A stretch of 64,000 nt of DNA from Pilasporangium apinafurcum (taxonomy: Eukaryota > Oomycota > Peronosporomycetes > Pythiales > Pythiaceae), in contig BCKE01000004.1 of NCBI GenBank assembly GCA_001600495.1, positions 444,161-508,160 on the forward strand. The letters run 5' to 3'. The position numbers and the translations under genes are program-made. This document shows positions 23,319-32,752 of the stretch, one piece after another; positions within the stretch are counted from its first letter, which is position 1, and each line of letters begins with the position of its first letter. A model generated the notes under the pieces. It was not told where the DNA came from and searched no databases. It worked only from the letters and a program-made list of their open reading frames with translations.

Positions 23319-24215
23319 ATGGGCGATCGGTATATGTCGGTGAACTCTCCACAGGGTGGTGCGCTCTCAGATGAACGGTACAACAAACTCGTCCAGGAAA
23401 CGTCGAAAGGTATCTCGAGTTTCAATCAACTCACTCGATCCATGGCACAAAAGATGTCGCTCTTCGGCACACCACAGGATTCGCGCGCGAACCACCAGCA
23501 ACTAAAAGAGTTGAGCGATAAAGGGAATAAATTGGTCTCCAAGATCAATCGACGTATCCAGGAGCTCAATAAATCATGCCAGGGACCGAACGCACGGGCC
23601 AGGAAAACACAGGTAGGCAAACTTTCGACGGATTTCAAAACGCAGATGAAGGCCTTTGAAGACACCTGTAAGAAGTTGGTGGAATCGGAACGACAGTCCA
23701 TTGAGTTCATTCGGCGGTCGTCGACGTCGTTCCGCGCTGGAGACTTTGACGATCCGACTACAAAACCCAAGGCGAAGTTTGACTTTTCGAATTATAGCGA
23801 AGATCAGATCTACGCACAAGCAAACATCACGATCTACAATGAAGACGGTACGTTGATGTACGCGCAAAGCCTCTCCCATGTTTTGTTTCATTCTGACTGG
23901 TATTTGGTATCTTGGTATTCAGATTTGGCTCGACGAGAGGAAGATATCATTCACATCAACCATCAGCTTCGCGAGGTCAATGCAGCCTTTCAAGAGATCG
24001 ACGGTTTGGTCCAAGATCAGGGCGAAGTTGTTGTGGAGATCGCCGAAAACACCGAACAAGCCAGAGAGAATGTTGGTAAAGCGCTCGACCAAGTACGGCA
24101 GGCCGACCAACGCACCAAGTACTGTGCGTGCTCCCGTTACAAGATGATATGTTATGGTGTCTTCACACTTGTCATCATCCTTATCTTACTGGCATTGATT
24201 TTAGCGGTGGTATGA
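23319..24215 (+). CDS. Qa-SNARE, syntaxin 7/12-like
   Basis: Model: exons 23319-23847 and 23923-24215, 273 residues. The N-terminal half has the helical Habc pattern (ETSKGISSFNQLTRSM, KLVSKINRRIQELNKS). The SNARE motif spans about 185-245 (REEDIIHINHQLREVNAAF, then LVQDQGEVVVEI with the ionic-layer Gln), and the end is a single membrane anchor (YGVFTLVIILILLALILAVV). Syntaxins of this group drive fusion at endosomes and vacuoles. The 75 nt intron has GT-AG ends, is a multiple of three and contains no stop, so an unspliced reading of 298 residues is also open; the spliced form is preferred because it joins DED to LARREEDIIHIN as in homologues. Confidence 0.9.
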   Translation: MGDRYMSVNSPQGGALSDERYNKLVQETSKGISSFNQLTRSMAQKMSLFGTPQDSRANHQQLKELSDKGNKLVSKINRRIQELNKSCQGPNARARKTQVGKLSTDFKTQMKAFEDTCKKLVESERQSIEFIRRSSTSFRAGDFDDPTTKPKAKFDFSNYSEDQIYAQANITIYNEDGTLMYAQSLSHVLFHSDWYLVSWYSDLARREEDIIHINHQLREVNAAFQEIDGLVQDQGEVVVEIAENTEQARENVGKALDQVRQADQRTKYCACSRYKMICYGVFTLVIILILLALILAVV

Positions 24216-24683
24216 TAGTAAAGTAACAGGGCTCCTTTCTCCAAATATGCCCCTTTGTGGAGATCATTTGTGTAGCAGTTTTTGCTTTGTTATTTACATG
24301 TAATGGGGAGGAGAAAGCGTAGGAGTCAGTGTATTACCAATATCTCCATGTAGCATGTTTTTTCTCAATCCGCGCATCATTCATGCGCTAGTTGCTTCGC
24401 TCGTCCAAGATACGGTATCTAATCCAATCACAGGAAGTTCTTTATTCAGCGTCATCACAATCTTTATGTGGCGTTTTCCTCCGAGCATCCTTCTTGGACA
24501 AAACATCACATAATGTTCTCGGAAGCGAACGAGATAAATCAGATATTCAATCAAGAATTTTATCGCAGTTTTCACCATCACTTAACTGGGCGGCGACAGC
24601 ATATACCATCTCGACATGGTCCAAACTCCATTTGTTTATGTTATCTGCTCCATGCTGAAAGCAGAACCGTCAATGTGCCTTAT
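24216..24683. other. convergent intergenic region
   Basis: These 468 bp between the syntaxin stop and the stop of the Tudor-repeat gene show no supported gene. They contain only short, overlapping open frames without recognisable motifs. Confidence 0.4.
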
Positions 24684-27278
24684 TCATTTTCCGGCATCAC
24701 AAACTATTCGAAGCTGTGGATCAGGTTCGGCGACCACACGGGACCCGCGGCGTTCCTGCCATTTAATATCTTGATAAGTACGAAAAAGGCTACCAGCGGC
24801 TGATATGAGCATATTCCCCATTGATGCGGTACTATGTCTTCTTTGCCGCGCCGTCATGACATCTATTCCAACAGTTTCTTCGTGGAAATGCATGCGGCTA
24901 CGGCTGCCACTGGACGAAGTACTTGTTTTGTTGCTTACAGATTGGTATCGATTCTTCACATCGATCGAGAACATCGACGAAAATGGAACGATAGGATCCC
25001 TGACTGATGAATCGAATTGCACTACACAGGTGCGATCTTTTTCGTGAACATGCTCGATCCGTCCGTGAAAGTACTGCACACTTCCGTACACCCGAGCCAT
25101 GACGGCTTCCCCTACAGTAAACAGTACAGGCGACAGCTCGAATCCGATAGTGTCGATGCTATAATTGGTGAGCTTTTGCATGGGCGAGAGTGCGTCGGCA
25201 TCATCAATTCGTGCAAGTTTTTCCATTGGCATGTGATGCTTTTGTTCGCCATAGTCAAACACGAGTGTGTACAATGCTGAGACGCCTTCAGCCATTTTGT
25301 CAGATATTTTGGCAGAGCAATAACGCCCAAAGCGGGAGCTCCATCCAAGAACGTACTCTCCTACAGAGGCTTCATAGATTGCTTTGGCTCTCTCGGCAGT
25401 GACGGTTGGAGTTACGATTTTGTCGAGAATCATTTGTGATGGAAACACTTCAAACGCGATTGTGCCATCCGTAAAGCGCAAATCACACGCCGATGAGGCA
25501 TGCTTTCGGATAATAACACAACTTTCGACCGATGTCTTCCGTGGATGATCAGCCTTAACTTGATAGCCAACATCCACGATGTCGTGGCCCTGGTCAGAGA
25601 CCTGTCCCATCAGAACGGCATTCTTCAAGGATAATACTTCGCTCTCATGCTCCGACTGGTGCGGTTTTTTTCGCTTCGTAATGGCTAATGGGGAAATTTC
25701 ATACCCTGTGGATCCATCAGCAAAATCTACAGCTGCGGTCTTGTTCGAATACACTCCGTTCAAGATACCCAGCTTCTCCTCCACCACGCCTTCGGAGTCG
25801 CCCTCACATTTCACAAACACCTGGTCACCGATGTAAACTTTTATCTTGTTATTACACACCAAATACTGATCTTCCGTAATAGATACGACGTCTCTTTTGC
25901 TTTCGCGCAATGGGACCAGTTTATCCGCCGGAACGTTCATCAGGCGGATGCGGTTCTTTAGAAGCACATGGTATAGTGGTTGACGCTCGTCCTCAAACGT
26001 AATCACGCCTGGGCCGGAAAAGCGGCTCCCAACATACAGATTGACGTGTACTTTCCGTCCAGCATACAGAGTTCGTGAACTCTTAAGTAAATCGTGAATC
26101 TGGCGCTCCAATTCTGACACTGATGGGAGGAATGAGAATTGATCCCGTGCTAAGATTTGCACCGTGATGCGTTGCTCATCTTCAGTGATCACCTCGTATT
26201 CTTCATCAGCTAAAGATGCCTTTACTGTACCATAGGCTCGGATCTTGTTAGGACCTCGATCATAGATCACTCGCGTGCCATTTACTGGCGGATTTTTTTC
26301 GTATTTATCGCGCAACGCAGCGAGCTTCGCTTCCATCTCACGGATATGCTCCATCAGTACGATATCTGTCCCAGTCGGATGCACTGGTTGTATTTTTTTG
26401 GTTTTCCGAGACAAGAAATCGGCGATGGACTGTGTGATACCTTTTGGGGTTGGTAAGATCGAGTTTGTGCTCTTCTGCGTCAAGGATAAGCGCTCTGCCT
26501 GCGAAACCGACGAAATGCTGGAGCGACGGGACGCTCGCCGCCGCAGTTTTCCCATGCCAAATGTCTGTGTCATCTGCTGCCATGGGGTCATGCTCATATC
26601 TTCTTCGCTCGATTCATCTGAGTCGCTCACTTGGGTCGAATCGTCCTCGTAGGTCACACCGCATTCCAGGCGCTTTATACCGAGACAATCGTCGTCAACC
26701 ATCTCTGTTGGATTCCAGTCACCACAGAGCACTATTTGTCTTGGTGGACTGATCGAAAAATCAATCATAGTCGGTCGATGAGAGAATTGTTTATCTACTG
26801 TCACCCGTCGCTCCTCTGCGAAATCATGTCGAGATGAACTCGCATTTGCGATCGCAGGTGCCTCACGCACTAGCTGACACATTGAGCTTTCGCTACTTTC
26901 GTTTATAAAATTTGCACTATCCTGAGCCAGTGTTTCGTCTGGGACATCACGCAACATAATATCTCCCCTTTTGATGCGATAATTGGCCGTGCCGTCGTCA
27001 AATACGATCATGAAGAAACCCGAACCGAGGTAGGCGGCGATGTTGCCCGAGTAGAAGTACGGTGTTTTTTTGTAGCGCGCGAATACAGGCTGGCCGTATT
27101 GCCACTGACTTTGCAATGGTTTGAAAATGAATAGGTCGCCTGAATCGGTCGCATCCGTCCGTTCCGTGGTCGTTTGGTGATTGAGTGTAGCACTACGCTT
27201 CTCAGTGCTCTCAATAAAATTATCATGATTTGCAGGTATGCTGATATTCCCTCCTTCATCTACTCTCACACCACTCAT
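24684..27278 (-). CDS. large protein with about seven Tudor-like repeats
   Basis: An uninterrupted 864-codon frame. I see about seven short beta-barrel units, each with an aromatic strand, a Gly/Asp turn and a DDG or FADG-type step: about 58-110 (PVFARYKKTPYFYSGNI, FDDGTANYRI), 325-375 (VIYDRGPNKIRAYGTV), 395-450 (HVNLYVGSRFSGPGVITF), 465-520 (QVFVKCEGDSEGVVEE, FADGSTGYEI), 545-600 (RFTDGTIAFEVFP), 620-680 (YVLGWSSRFGRYCSAKI) and 700-750 (VMARVYGSVQYFHGRI). Between units 1 and 2 lies an acidic Ser-rich linker. The layout resembles oomycete Tudor/Agenet-like proteins. The units match those in the gene at 6100-7197. A scaffold or histone/methyl-ligand reader is possible but unproven. The gene is divergent from delta-tubulin with 228 bp between starts. 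Confidence 0.72.
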   Translation of the reverse strand: MSGVRVDEGGNISIPANHDNFIESTEKRSATLNHQTTTERTDATDSGDLFIFKPLQSQWQYGQPVFARYKKTPYFYSGNIAAYLGSGFFMIVFDDGTANYRIKRGDIMLRDVPDETLAQDSANFINESSESSMCQLVREAPAIANASSSRHDFAEERRVTVDKQFSHRPTMIDFSISPPRQIVLCGDWNPTEMVDDDCLGIKRLECGVTYEDDSTQVSDSDESSEEDMSMTPWQQMTQTFGMGKLRRRASRRSSISSVSQAERLSLTQKSTNSILPTPKGITQSIADFLSRKTKKIQPVHPTGTDIVLMEHIREMEAKLAALRDKYEKNPPVNGTRVIYDRGPNKIRAYGTVKASLADEEYEVITEDEQRITVQILARDQFSFLPSVSELERQIHDLLKSSRTLYAGRKVHVNLYVGSRFSGPGVITFEDERQPLYHVLLKNRIRLMNVPADKLVPLRESKRDVVSITEDQYLVCNNKIKVYIGDQVFVKCEGDSEGVVEEKLGILNGVYSNKTAAVDFADGSTGYEISPLAITKRKKPHQSEHESEVLSLKNAVLMGQVSDQGHDIVDVGYQVKADHPRKTSVESCVIIRKHASSACDLRFTDGTIAFEVFPSQMILDKIVTPTVTAERAKAIYEASVGEYVLGWSSRFGRYCSAKISDKMAEGVSALYTLVFDYGEQKHHMPMEKLARIDDADALSPMQKLTNYSIDTIGFELSPVLFTVGEAVMARVYGSVQYFHGRIEHVHEKDRTCVVQFDSSVRDPIVPFSSMFSIDVKNRYQSVSNKTSTSSSGSRSRMHFHEETVGIDVMTARQRRHSTASMGNMLISAAGSLFRTYQDIKWQERRGSRVVAEPDPQLRIVCDAGK

Positions 27279-27506
27279 TGCTTACGTGCAGCGCGTGATA
27301 AAATGACACCGCAACCACAGCAAGCTGAGGATTCTCGGCTTCTTGATCTTCGTCTGCGCGTGCATGAACAAAGACTAATGTGAGCATACACGCTGCCAGG
27401 TTTGAAAATAGAATGACGAGCAGAAAAACGGTCTCGCATTCGCCATTTTCGAGTGTAGTTGATAACGTTACAATAGCTGTTATGAACGGCTCATTCTCAC
27501 AGCCAA

Positions 27507-29129
27507 ATGAGTGTGTATATCCACGTGGGGCAATGCGGGAACCAATTGGGTGCAGCGTATTGGCAACTCACTGCTGCAGCAGAGTCGACTGTTAATAGTT
27601 CATCGGCGCACCGCACGAACAAGCCGATACAATCGACTACTAGGACGCCAAGAAGAGCACCATCGTTTGATCATTTTTACCATCGCGTGACAGGCAAAGC
27701 TCGTTGCATTCTCATAGACTCAGAACCAAAGGTGGTTCGCACCGTTCTTGCTCACAGGACAGCAGAAAATGTCAATACAACCAATGTGAAGAAACCTTCC
27801 ACATGGCACTGGAACCCTGCGCAAGTACATTATGAGCAATCCGGACGAGGAAATAATTGGGCGATGGGGTACAATTTTCAGCGGTACAAACGCGCTACGA
27901 TTCCGTCCAGGTCACCATCCACTACAAGAGCAACCGGAACAATTGGTCACCAAAGCAACACCATCTCTTTTCGAGCGTCAATTCAAAATGGAGATGGAAA
28001 GCAGGAACTAATGGAATTGGCAATGGATTCCTTGCAAAAGGAAATTGAAACCATCGATTGTTTTCAAGGTACAGTACTTATGCATTCCATGGGAGGCGGC
28101 ACTGGAGCTGGATTAGGTTGTCGGCTGCTTGAGTTGATTCGTGATACCTATCCAAAGCCATACTTGGTGACTGCCTCCATTGCTCCATCGTTATCATGTG
28201 GAGATACTCCGTTGCAGAACTATAACGCAGTCTTTACGCTTAGTCATCTTCAGGAGTATGCCGATTGCGTCATTTACAAAGATAATGACAATCTTCTTCG
28301 CACTGCAGCATACTGGAAAGCACTTCAAGCATATTCGAAGGACGGCAGTGACAGCAGTACGAATAACGAGCGCGCACAACCACAAATATCTCTGGACGAA
28401 CTCAACCATATCGCAGCAGCTGACATCGCAGGTTTACTCTTCCCCATCACATCACCTCCAGCAATAACTACGTCGTCTGCTCTTGTTGCTGCACGCCCAT
28501 TCGATTTTGGAAAGTTAATCTATGATTTGTGCCCATCACCAACATCCAAATTCATCAATGTGACCACGGGCATACTACGGAAAATCGCGCGTGCTTCATC
28601 TCCACAACAAAAGCGGAAAGCCACGCCATTATTTCATGCAACCTTCATTCGACATTCTTTGTCTGCTCGAAATGGTATCAACGAAGACGTGGATGCCATT
28701 CTTGGTAAACTTTTACGTCAGACATTGCAGTCTCTTGAACGTGCCTCCTACCCGTCATTGGCAGCTTCTTGTATCATTCGAGGGTTCCCAAATTTTACAC
28801 CAGAGCATCGGATGACAGAAACGCTTCAAACTCAAGTAGACTCTACACTTCCACGAATAGATTGGAACCAAGAATCTCGAACTTCTCTGTTGTATTCGTC
28901 CGAGACGCCATTTTCTTCGTATGGTGGAGTTGCCACAGCAACTGTTTGCGTCAACAACGGTCATGTTGTGAACAGCGCACAGCAGTACCTTCAGCGAGCG
29001 CAACATCAATACAAAGCGAATGCATATGTACACTGGTACAAGCAATATGGTCTTGATGAGTCCGACTTCCTTGAAGCCTTTAATAACTGTGGCCAGATCG
29101 TCAACGAGTACGCGACCATTCTTCGTTGA
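27507..29129 (+). CDS. TUBD1: delta-tubulin
   Basis: A single frame of 540 codons. The start MSVYIHVGQCGNQLGAAYW is the tubulin N terminus. The nucleotide loop GGGTGAGLG lies at residues 196-204, QSGRGNNWAMGY is the delta-type reading of the usual AxNNWAxGH motif, and the end (AYVHWYKQYGLDESDFLEAF) matches delta-tubulin rather than alpha or beta. Delta-tubulin is needed for triplet microtubules of centrioles and basal bodies. The protein is longer than the human one (453 residues): extra stretches lie at about 25-75, 130-165 and 275-310. One of these may be a frame-preserving intron (27892-27997), but no convincing GT-AG pair was found, so the frame is kept whole. Confidence 0.88.
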   Translation: MSVYIHVGQCGNQLGAAYWQLTAAAESTVNSSSAHRTNKPIQSTTRTPRRAPSFDHFYHRVTGKARCILIDSEPKVVRTVLAHRTAENVNTTNVKKPSTWHWNPAQVHYEQSGRGNNWAMGYNFQRYKRATIPSRSPSTTRATGTIGHQSNTISFRASIQNGDGKQELMELAMDSLQKEIETIDCFQGTVLMHSMGGGTGAGLGCRLLELIRDTYPKPYLVTASIAPSLSCGDTPLQNYNAVFTLSHLQEYADCVIYKDNDNLLRTAAYWKALQAYSKDGSDSSTNNERAQPQISLDELNHIAAADIAGLLFPITSPPAITTSSALVAARPFDFGKLIYDLCPSPTSKFINVTTGILRKIARASSPQQKRKATPLFHATFIRHSLSARNGINEDVDAILGKLLRQTLQSLERASYPSLAASCIIRGFPNFTPEHRMTETLQTQVDSTLPRIDWNQESRTSLLYSSETPFSSYGGVATATVCVNNGHVVNSAQQYLQRAQHQYKANAYVHWYKQYGLDESDFLEAFNNCGQIVNEYATILR

Positions 29130-29149
29130 TGCCAAACACACGATGATCA

Positions 29150-32100
29150 TTAAGATTGAATGGAAGCACGAATAATCCTTATTTGCTCAGCCAACCATCG
29201 GACTTGCTCTTTGGATTTGGTCCACCATTGTATGCTTTGCTCATTTCGTTTTTCCATATCGCTTACTTTCAATGTCATTCTTGCCACCTGATCCTGACTC
29301 ATAGCTCTACACAAGCAAGATGTTAGTGGTTATAGCATTACCAACAAACAGGGTTAAACATCCAAACTTACTTGGTAACCTGTACGTTCTGCAGATTTTG
29401 TCGATAAATTGCCAACTGTCCTTGAAGGTTTTTCCATTCTTGCTTGCGAGCCTTTAACTCCAATAATTGTCGCTCCAATTCATCCAACTGTTCAGTTGTT
29501 TTAGCAACTGGTGATTCCGAGGATGTATTAAATGGACCGTGAAGTACTGGCTCAATGAGCTCTTCAGAATAGTCATTGCCACTTTGACCAGCATTTGCTA
29601 CAAATAGTGGGGCCGACGGATTAACAGGAAACTGAAATCCGTACTGGTTAGCTTCTTGTCGCTTCTTGTTGCTTTTTGGTTCATCACTTTCTACTGCTGC
29701 GTGTGACTGTTGTATAAGTAGCTCGATGGGTCTTCGTGGTTGCGGTCGATTTCGTGGAAGTAACACAAAATCAGAAAGTGTGGAGCGTACATGTGTTCGA
29801 GACATGTTTTCAGCGACTGTCAGTTCTGATATTGGCTTGCGGTCATGAGGTCTTACAATTGGAGGTAGTAGGTGGTGTATCCGTTTTATGCGCGGTTGTT
29901 CAGCTAGCCAGCCTTCACTTTCACCAGCATTGAATCTTGTCGTTAGGATGTCATCGGGAATCATGTTGCGGTCTCGTTGGGTCTTTTTAAGTGTGATGTA
30001 TCTCCAATGCCGTGCGATCGCTGCGACTCTTCGCCATATCCAAGCAGTATGATTCGCTTGAGACTCACTGGCGTGTATCTCCCGCTGCTCTTGCAAGTAT
30101 ACGGCCGCTATCATCCAACCACGTAATCCATCACGAAGGAACTGTTCATGGCGAAATTCCATGGCCGCATGGATTCGTTCTCGATGAGATTTCTTTGCTT
30201 TCAAATACTCTCTCCATTTTGCAAACGTACGTTGCTGCAATGTGATCTTCCAGTGAATTAACGCCAAACGGTTTTGATTCCGCCAATCTTTTTGTACTCC
30301 AGCGTTGCGCTTCCATCGCTCAAAACATTTCTTCTTTAGCGTTGCTGCATACAGCAAATTGGCGCGTCGATTTTGAATTTGTGCACGCCGAAGTTGGGCA
30401 ACACTGCAGATCCATTGTGAAAAACATTCCTGAAGAACCTTCATTTGCCTTTGCCCCCTTATTTGTGCATTGATAATTCGCTTGGCTGTGGCTGATCTCG
30501 CATATTCAGCCCATGCATCAAACACTCGACGTTTAAGCGTCATATTTTTTGCCCAAGTGTACGCTTCTAGACTTTCCGAGAGCAGATGGAACCGTGACTG
30601 TTCTTTGCGGTACAATCTATTCCATTCATTGAATGCATGGCATACTAAACGTTTTAACTGACGATTTCGGAACTCATCCGCTGCTCGTGTCTTCAATGTA
30701 CGTTGCTTAGATAAGCGAATGAATCCATCCGACAACACCCTTCGCATCAAATGACTCTCATAAAATGCTTCTGCTGTTAGCATCGCCTGATGAAATCGCC
30801 TCTGTTTTACAATCGCAGTCTTCCAACTTGAAAAAATGCAGGCAATCATATTGGTATTTCTTGTGTTTTTCATGAGTGCAGCTTGGCTCAGAGCATCTTG
30901 GTATCGATGGTGAAACCAACAAAAGCAATCAAACGCCATCCTCAACAACTTGATATATCGAAAGCGTACAGCACGCCTGCGTAGTTGCTCGATCCGTCCA
31001 TGGTCACGCGCTTGCTTGCTCCACTCATTCCATACCGTAAATAAGAGCCGCCTTCTATTCATATTTAGCTGTCTTTCAAGCTGGACAAGCTGACAGACAT
31101 TTGACCTCCATTGATTCCATGCTAGTTGGCACAGTCGTGCATATATGTAGCAGTCAATCACGTGTTTGAGGGCGCGACGTGATCGGGTTTCAAGAAAAGC
31201 TTGGCGCCAACAAGCAAGACTTTGGCGCAGAAGTCGTTTCCCACAGTCTCTCAATATCGACTGCTGCATTGCTTCAAGTAAGGCTCGTTCTCGTCGTCCG
31301 CGTTGTACTGCAACTCTCCATTCACCCAATACTGTTCTTAAAGATTGTCGTAATTGCCAATGACATAGTGCGCTCCGGAGTAGGCAGTGTCTTGATAACC
31401 TTTCTAAAATCACAACAGCAGCTCGTTCATGTTTCTTCCGTTTAGTGAACTGACGAAGACAGGTCAATAATCGTTTGGTCAAATGGTAATACAAAAAAAA
31501 ATGCGCGCGTTGACGCTGAATTGCGTGAGCTTTAGCGGCCACGGTATATGCTTTCCAACGCTGAATCGCTCGCACAGTGCGGAAATGAAGTATTTTCTTT
31601 CCAGCAAAACCAGTTCCCGCGGATATATTGAAGAATGGTGCTTGAACACGTGCATTCCAAACCTGCACAATAAATTATGGAAACGAGTATTCGAATTCAA
31701 CTAGTCTGCGAAGCTGGATTCAATTGAGGCTGTGCACAATTCTTACCTTGAAGTAGTGTCTGAGTTTAAGATTTACAATGATATCTTTTGAAGAGCATTG
31801 CCTAGAGGACGATGATACCTCACGGATCATATCTGCCGATATATATTGCGGCAAAAATAGATTAATTGTGTCGTTTCTTTGCAGTAATTGTGCGTGGTCA
31901 TCAGGTAAATCATGCCATGCAGGAATGGCTAATTGAATCCCCGCCGTCCGATCCGAAATATCTTGACTCTGTGCACCACGCGAGTTCTGTAAACGTAAAG
32001 ATCTCCGCTCAGCTATGAATATACGCCAGCGTTCCCAGAAACGCTGCTGTGAGAATTTGGCGCCAATAGAACACGCCGTAGCAATTCGCTTGGGAAACAA

Positions 32101-32480
32101 ATTAACATTACAACATAACAAGTCAGGAGCAGCAATACATATGACCATCAACACCTCTCCAAACGCCTCGATTGGTAATTGGAACACCACATTGTCATTT
32201 TCAACCTCAGTACCTGTCTGCGACCATTGTATTCTCGTATCACATATCGCCAATGTCGAAAAGTGCGCGACATCAGTGTGCGTTGTTGAAACTCTTGCGC
32301 CAGTAGCCATCGCTTTCTTTCCGTGTACGGCCTCCACAGCTTCCATATTTGTGCAGCAAGCGCTTGTCTTTGTTGAATATCTACGTGGTTCACAGGAATT
32401 GATGAATAACATGGAGATGATGGCCTAGAGAAGACACCTTCAGTGCGCTCATGCGTGCCCACATCCTCCAATGTCTCCAT
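29150..32480 (-). CDS. Sfi1-like centrin-binding repeat protein, four exons
   Basis: Model: exons 32480-32214, 32088-31747, 31662-29372 and 29306-29150; introns 125, 84 and 65 nt; 1018 residues. The long exon 3 consists of tandem helical repeats of about 30-40 residues with a W in a basic setting, for example FRTVRAIQRWKAY, LACWRQAFLETRSRRAL, FTVWNEWSKQARDHG, VFDAWAEYARSATAK, CFERWKRNAGVQKDW and FAKWREYLKAKKSHRE. About 18-20 such units can be counted; this is the Sfi1 centrin-binding pattern. Exon 1 already contains two units (IWKLWRPYTERKRW, FRHWRYVIREYNG). The tail is a short coiled coil. Sfi1 with centrin builds the centrosome half-bridge or basal-body fibres. Its last codons lie 20 bp from the stop of convergent delta-tubulin. 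An in-frame reading through intron 1 would give hydrophobic filler and is rejected. Confidence 0.85.
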
Positions 32481-32752
32481 TCCGCGCACGCAGATTTGAC
32501 TAATAACAAGAGTGATGGTCGGATGGGAAACTATCTCATCATTTGATTGGATATTTTTATTTTAACCAATAGTAGGTCATTTATTGCTTGGTATCCATTC
32601 CATCGATTTCGTCCAATCATATCAAATAATGTCACTCAATCGGGGGAGGGGGAAAGAGAAGCTCATGTAGCTCGTTTTTGTGAGCGTTCAGAAAGCCCAA
32701 GAGAAAACGGAAAGAAACGTTAGCGGCCCAGTACGAACGTGCGAAAAGGAAG

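Noticed and set aside
31720-32412. uninterrupted 230-codon reading of the Sfi1 5' part
   Set aside because: It reads intron 1 as hydrophobic filler and loses the W-repeat units of exon 1, which lie in another frame.
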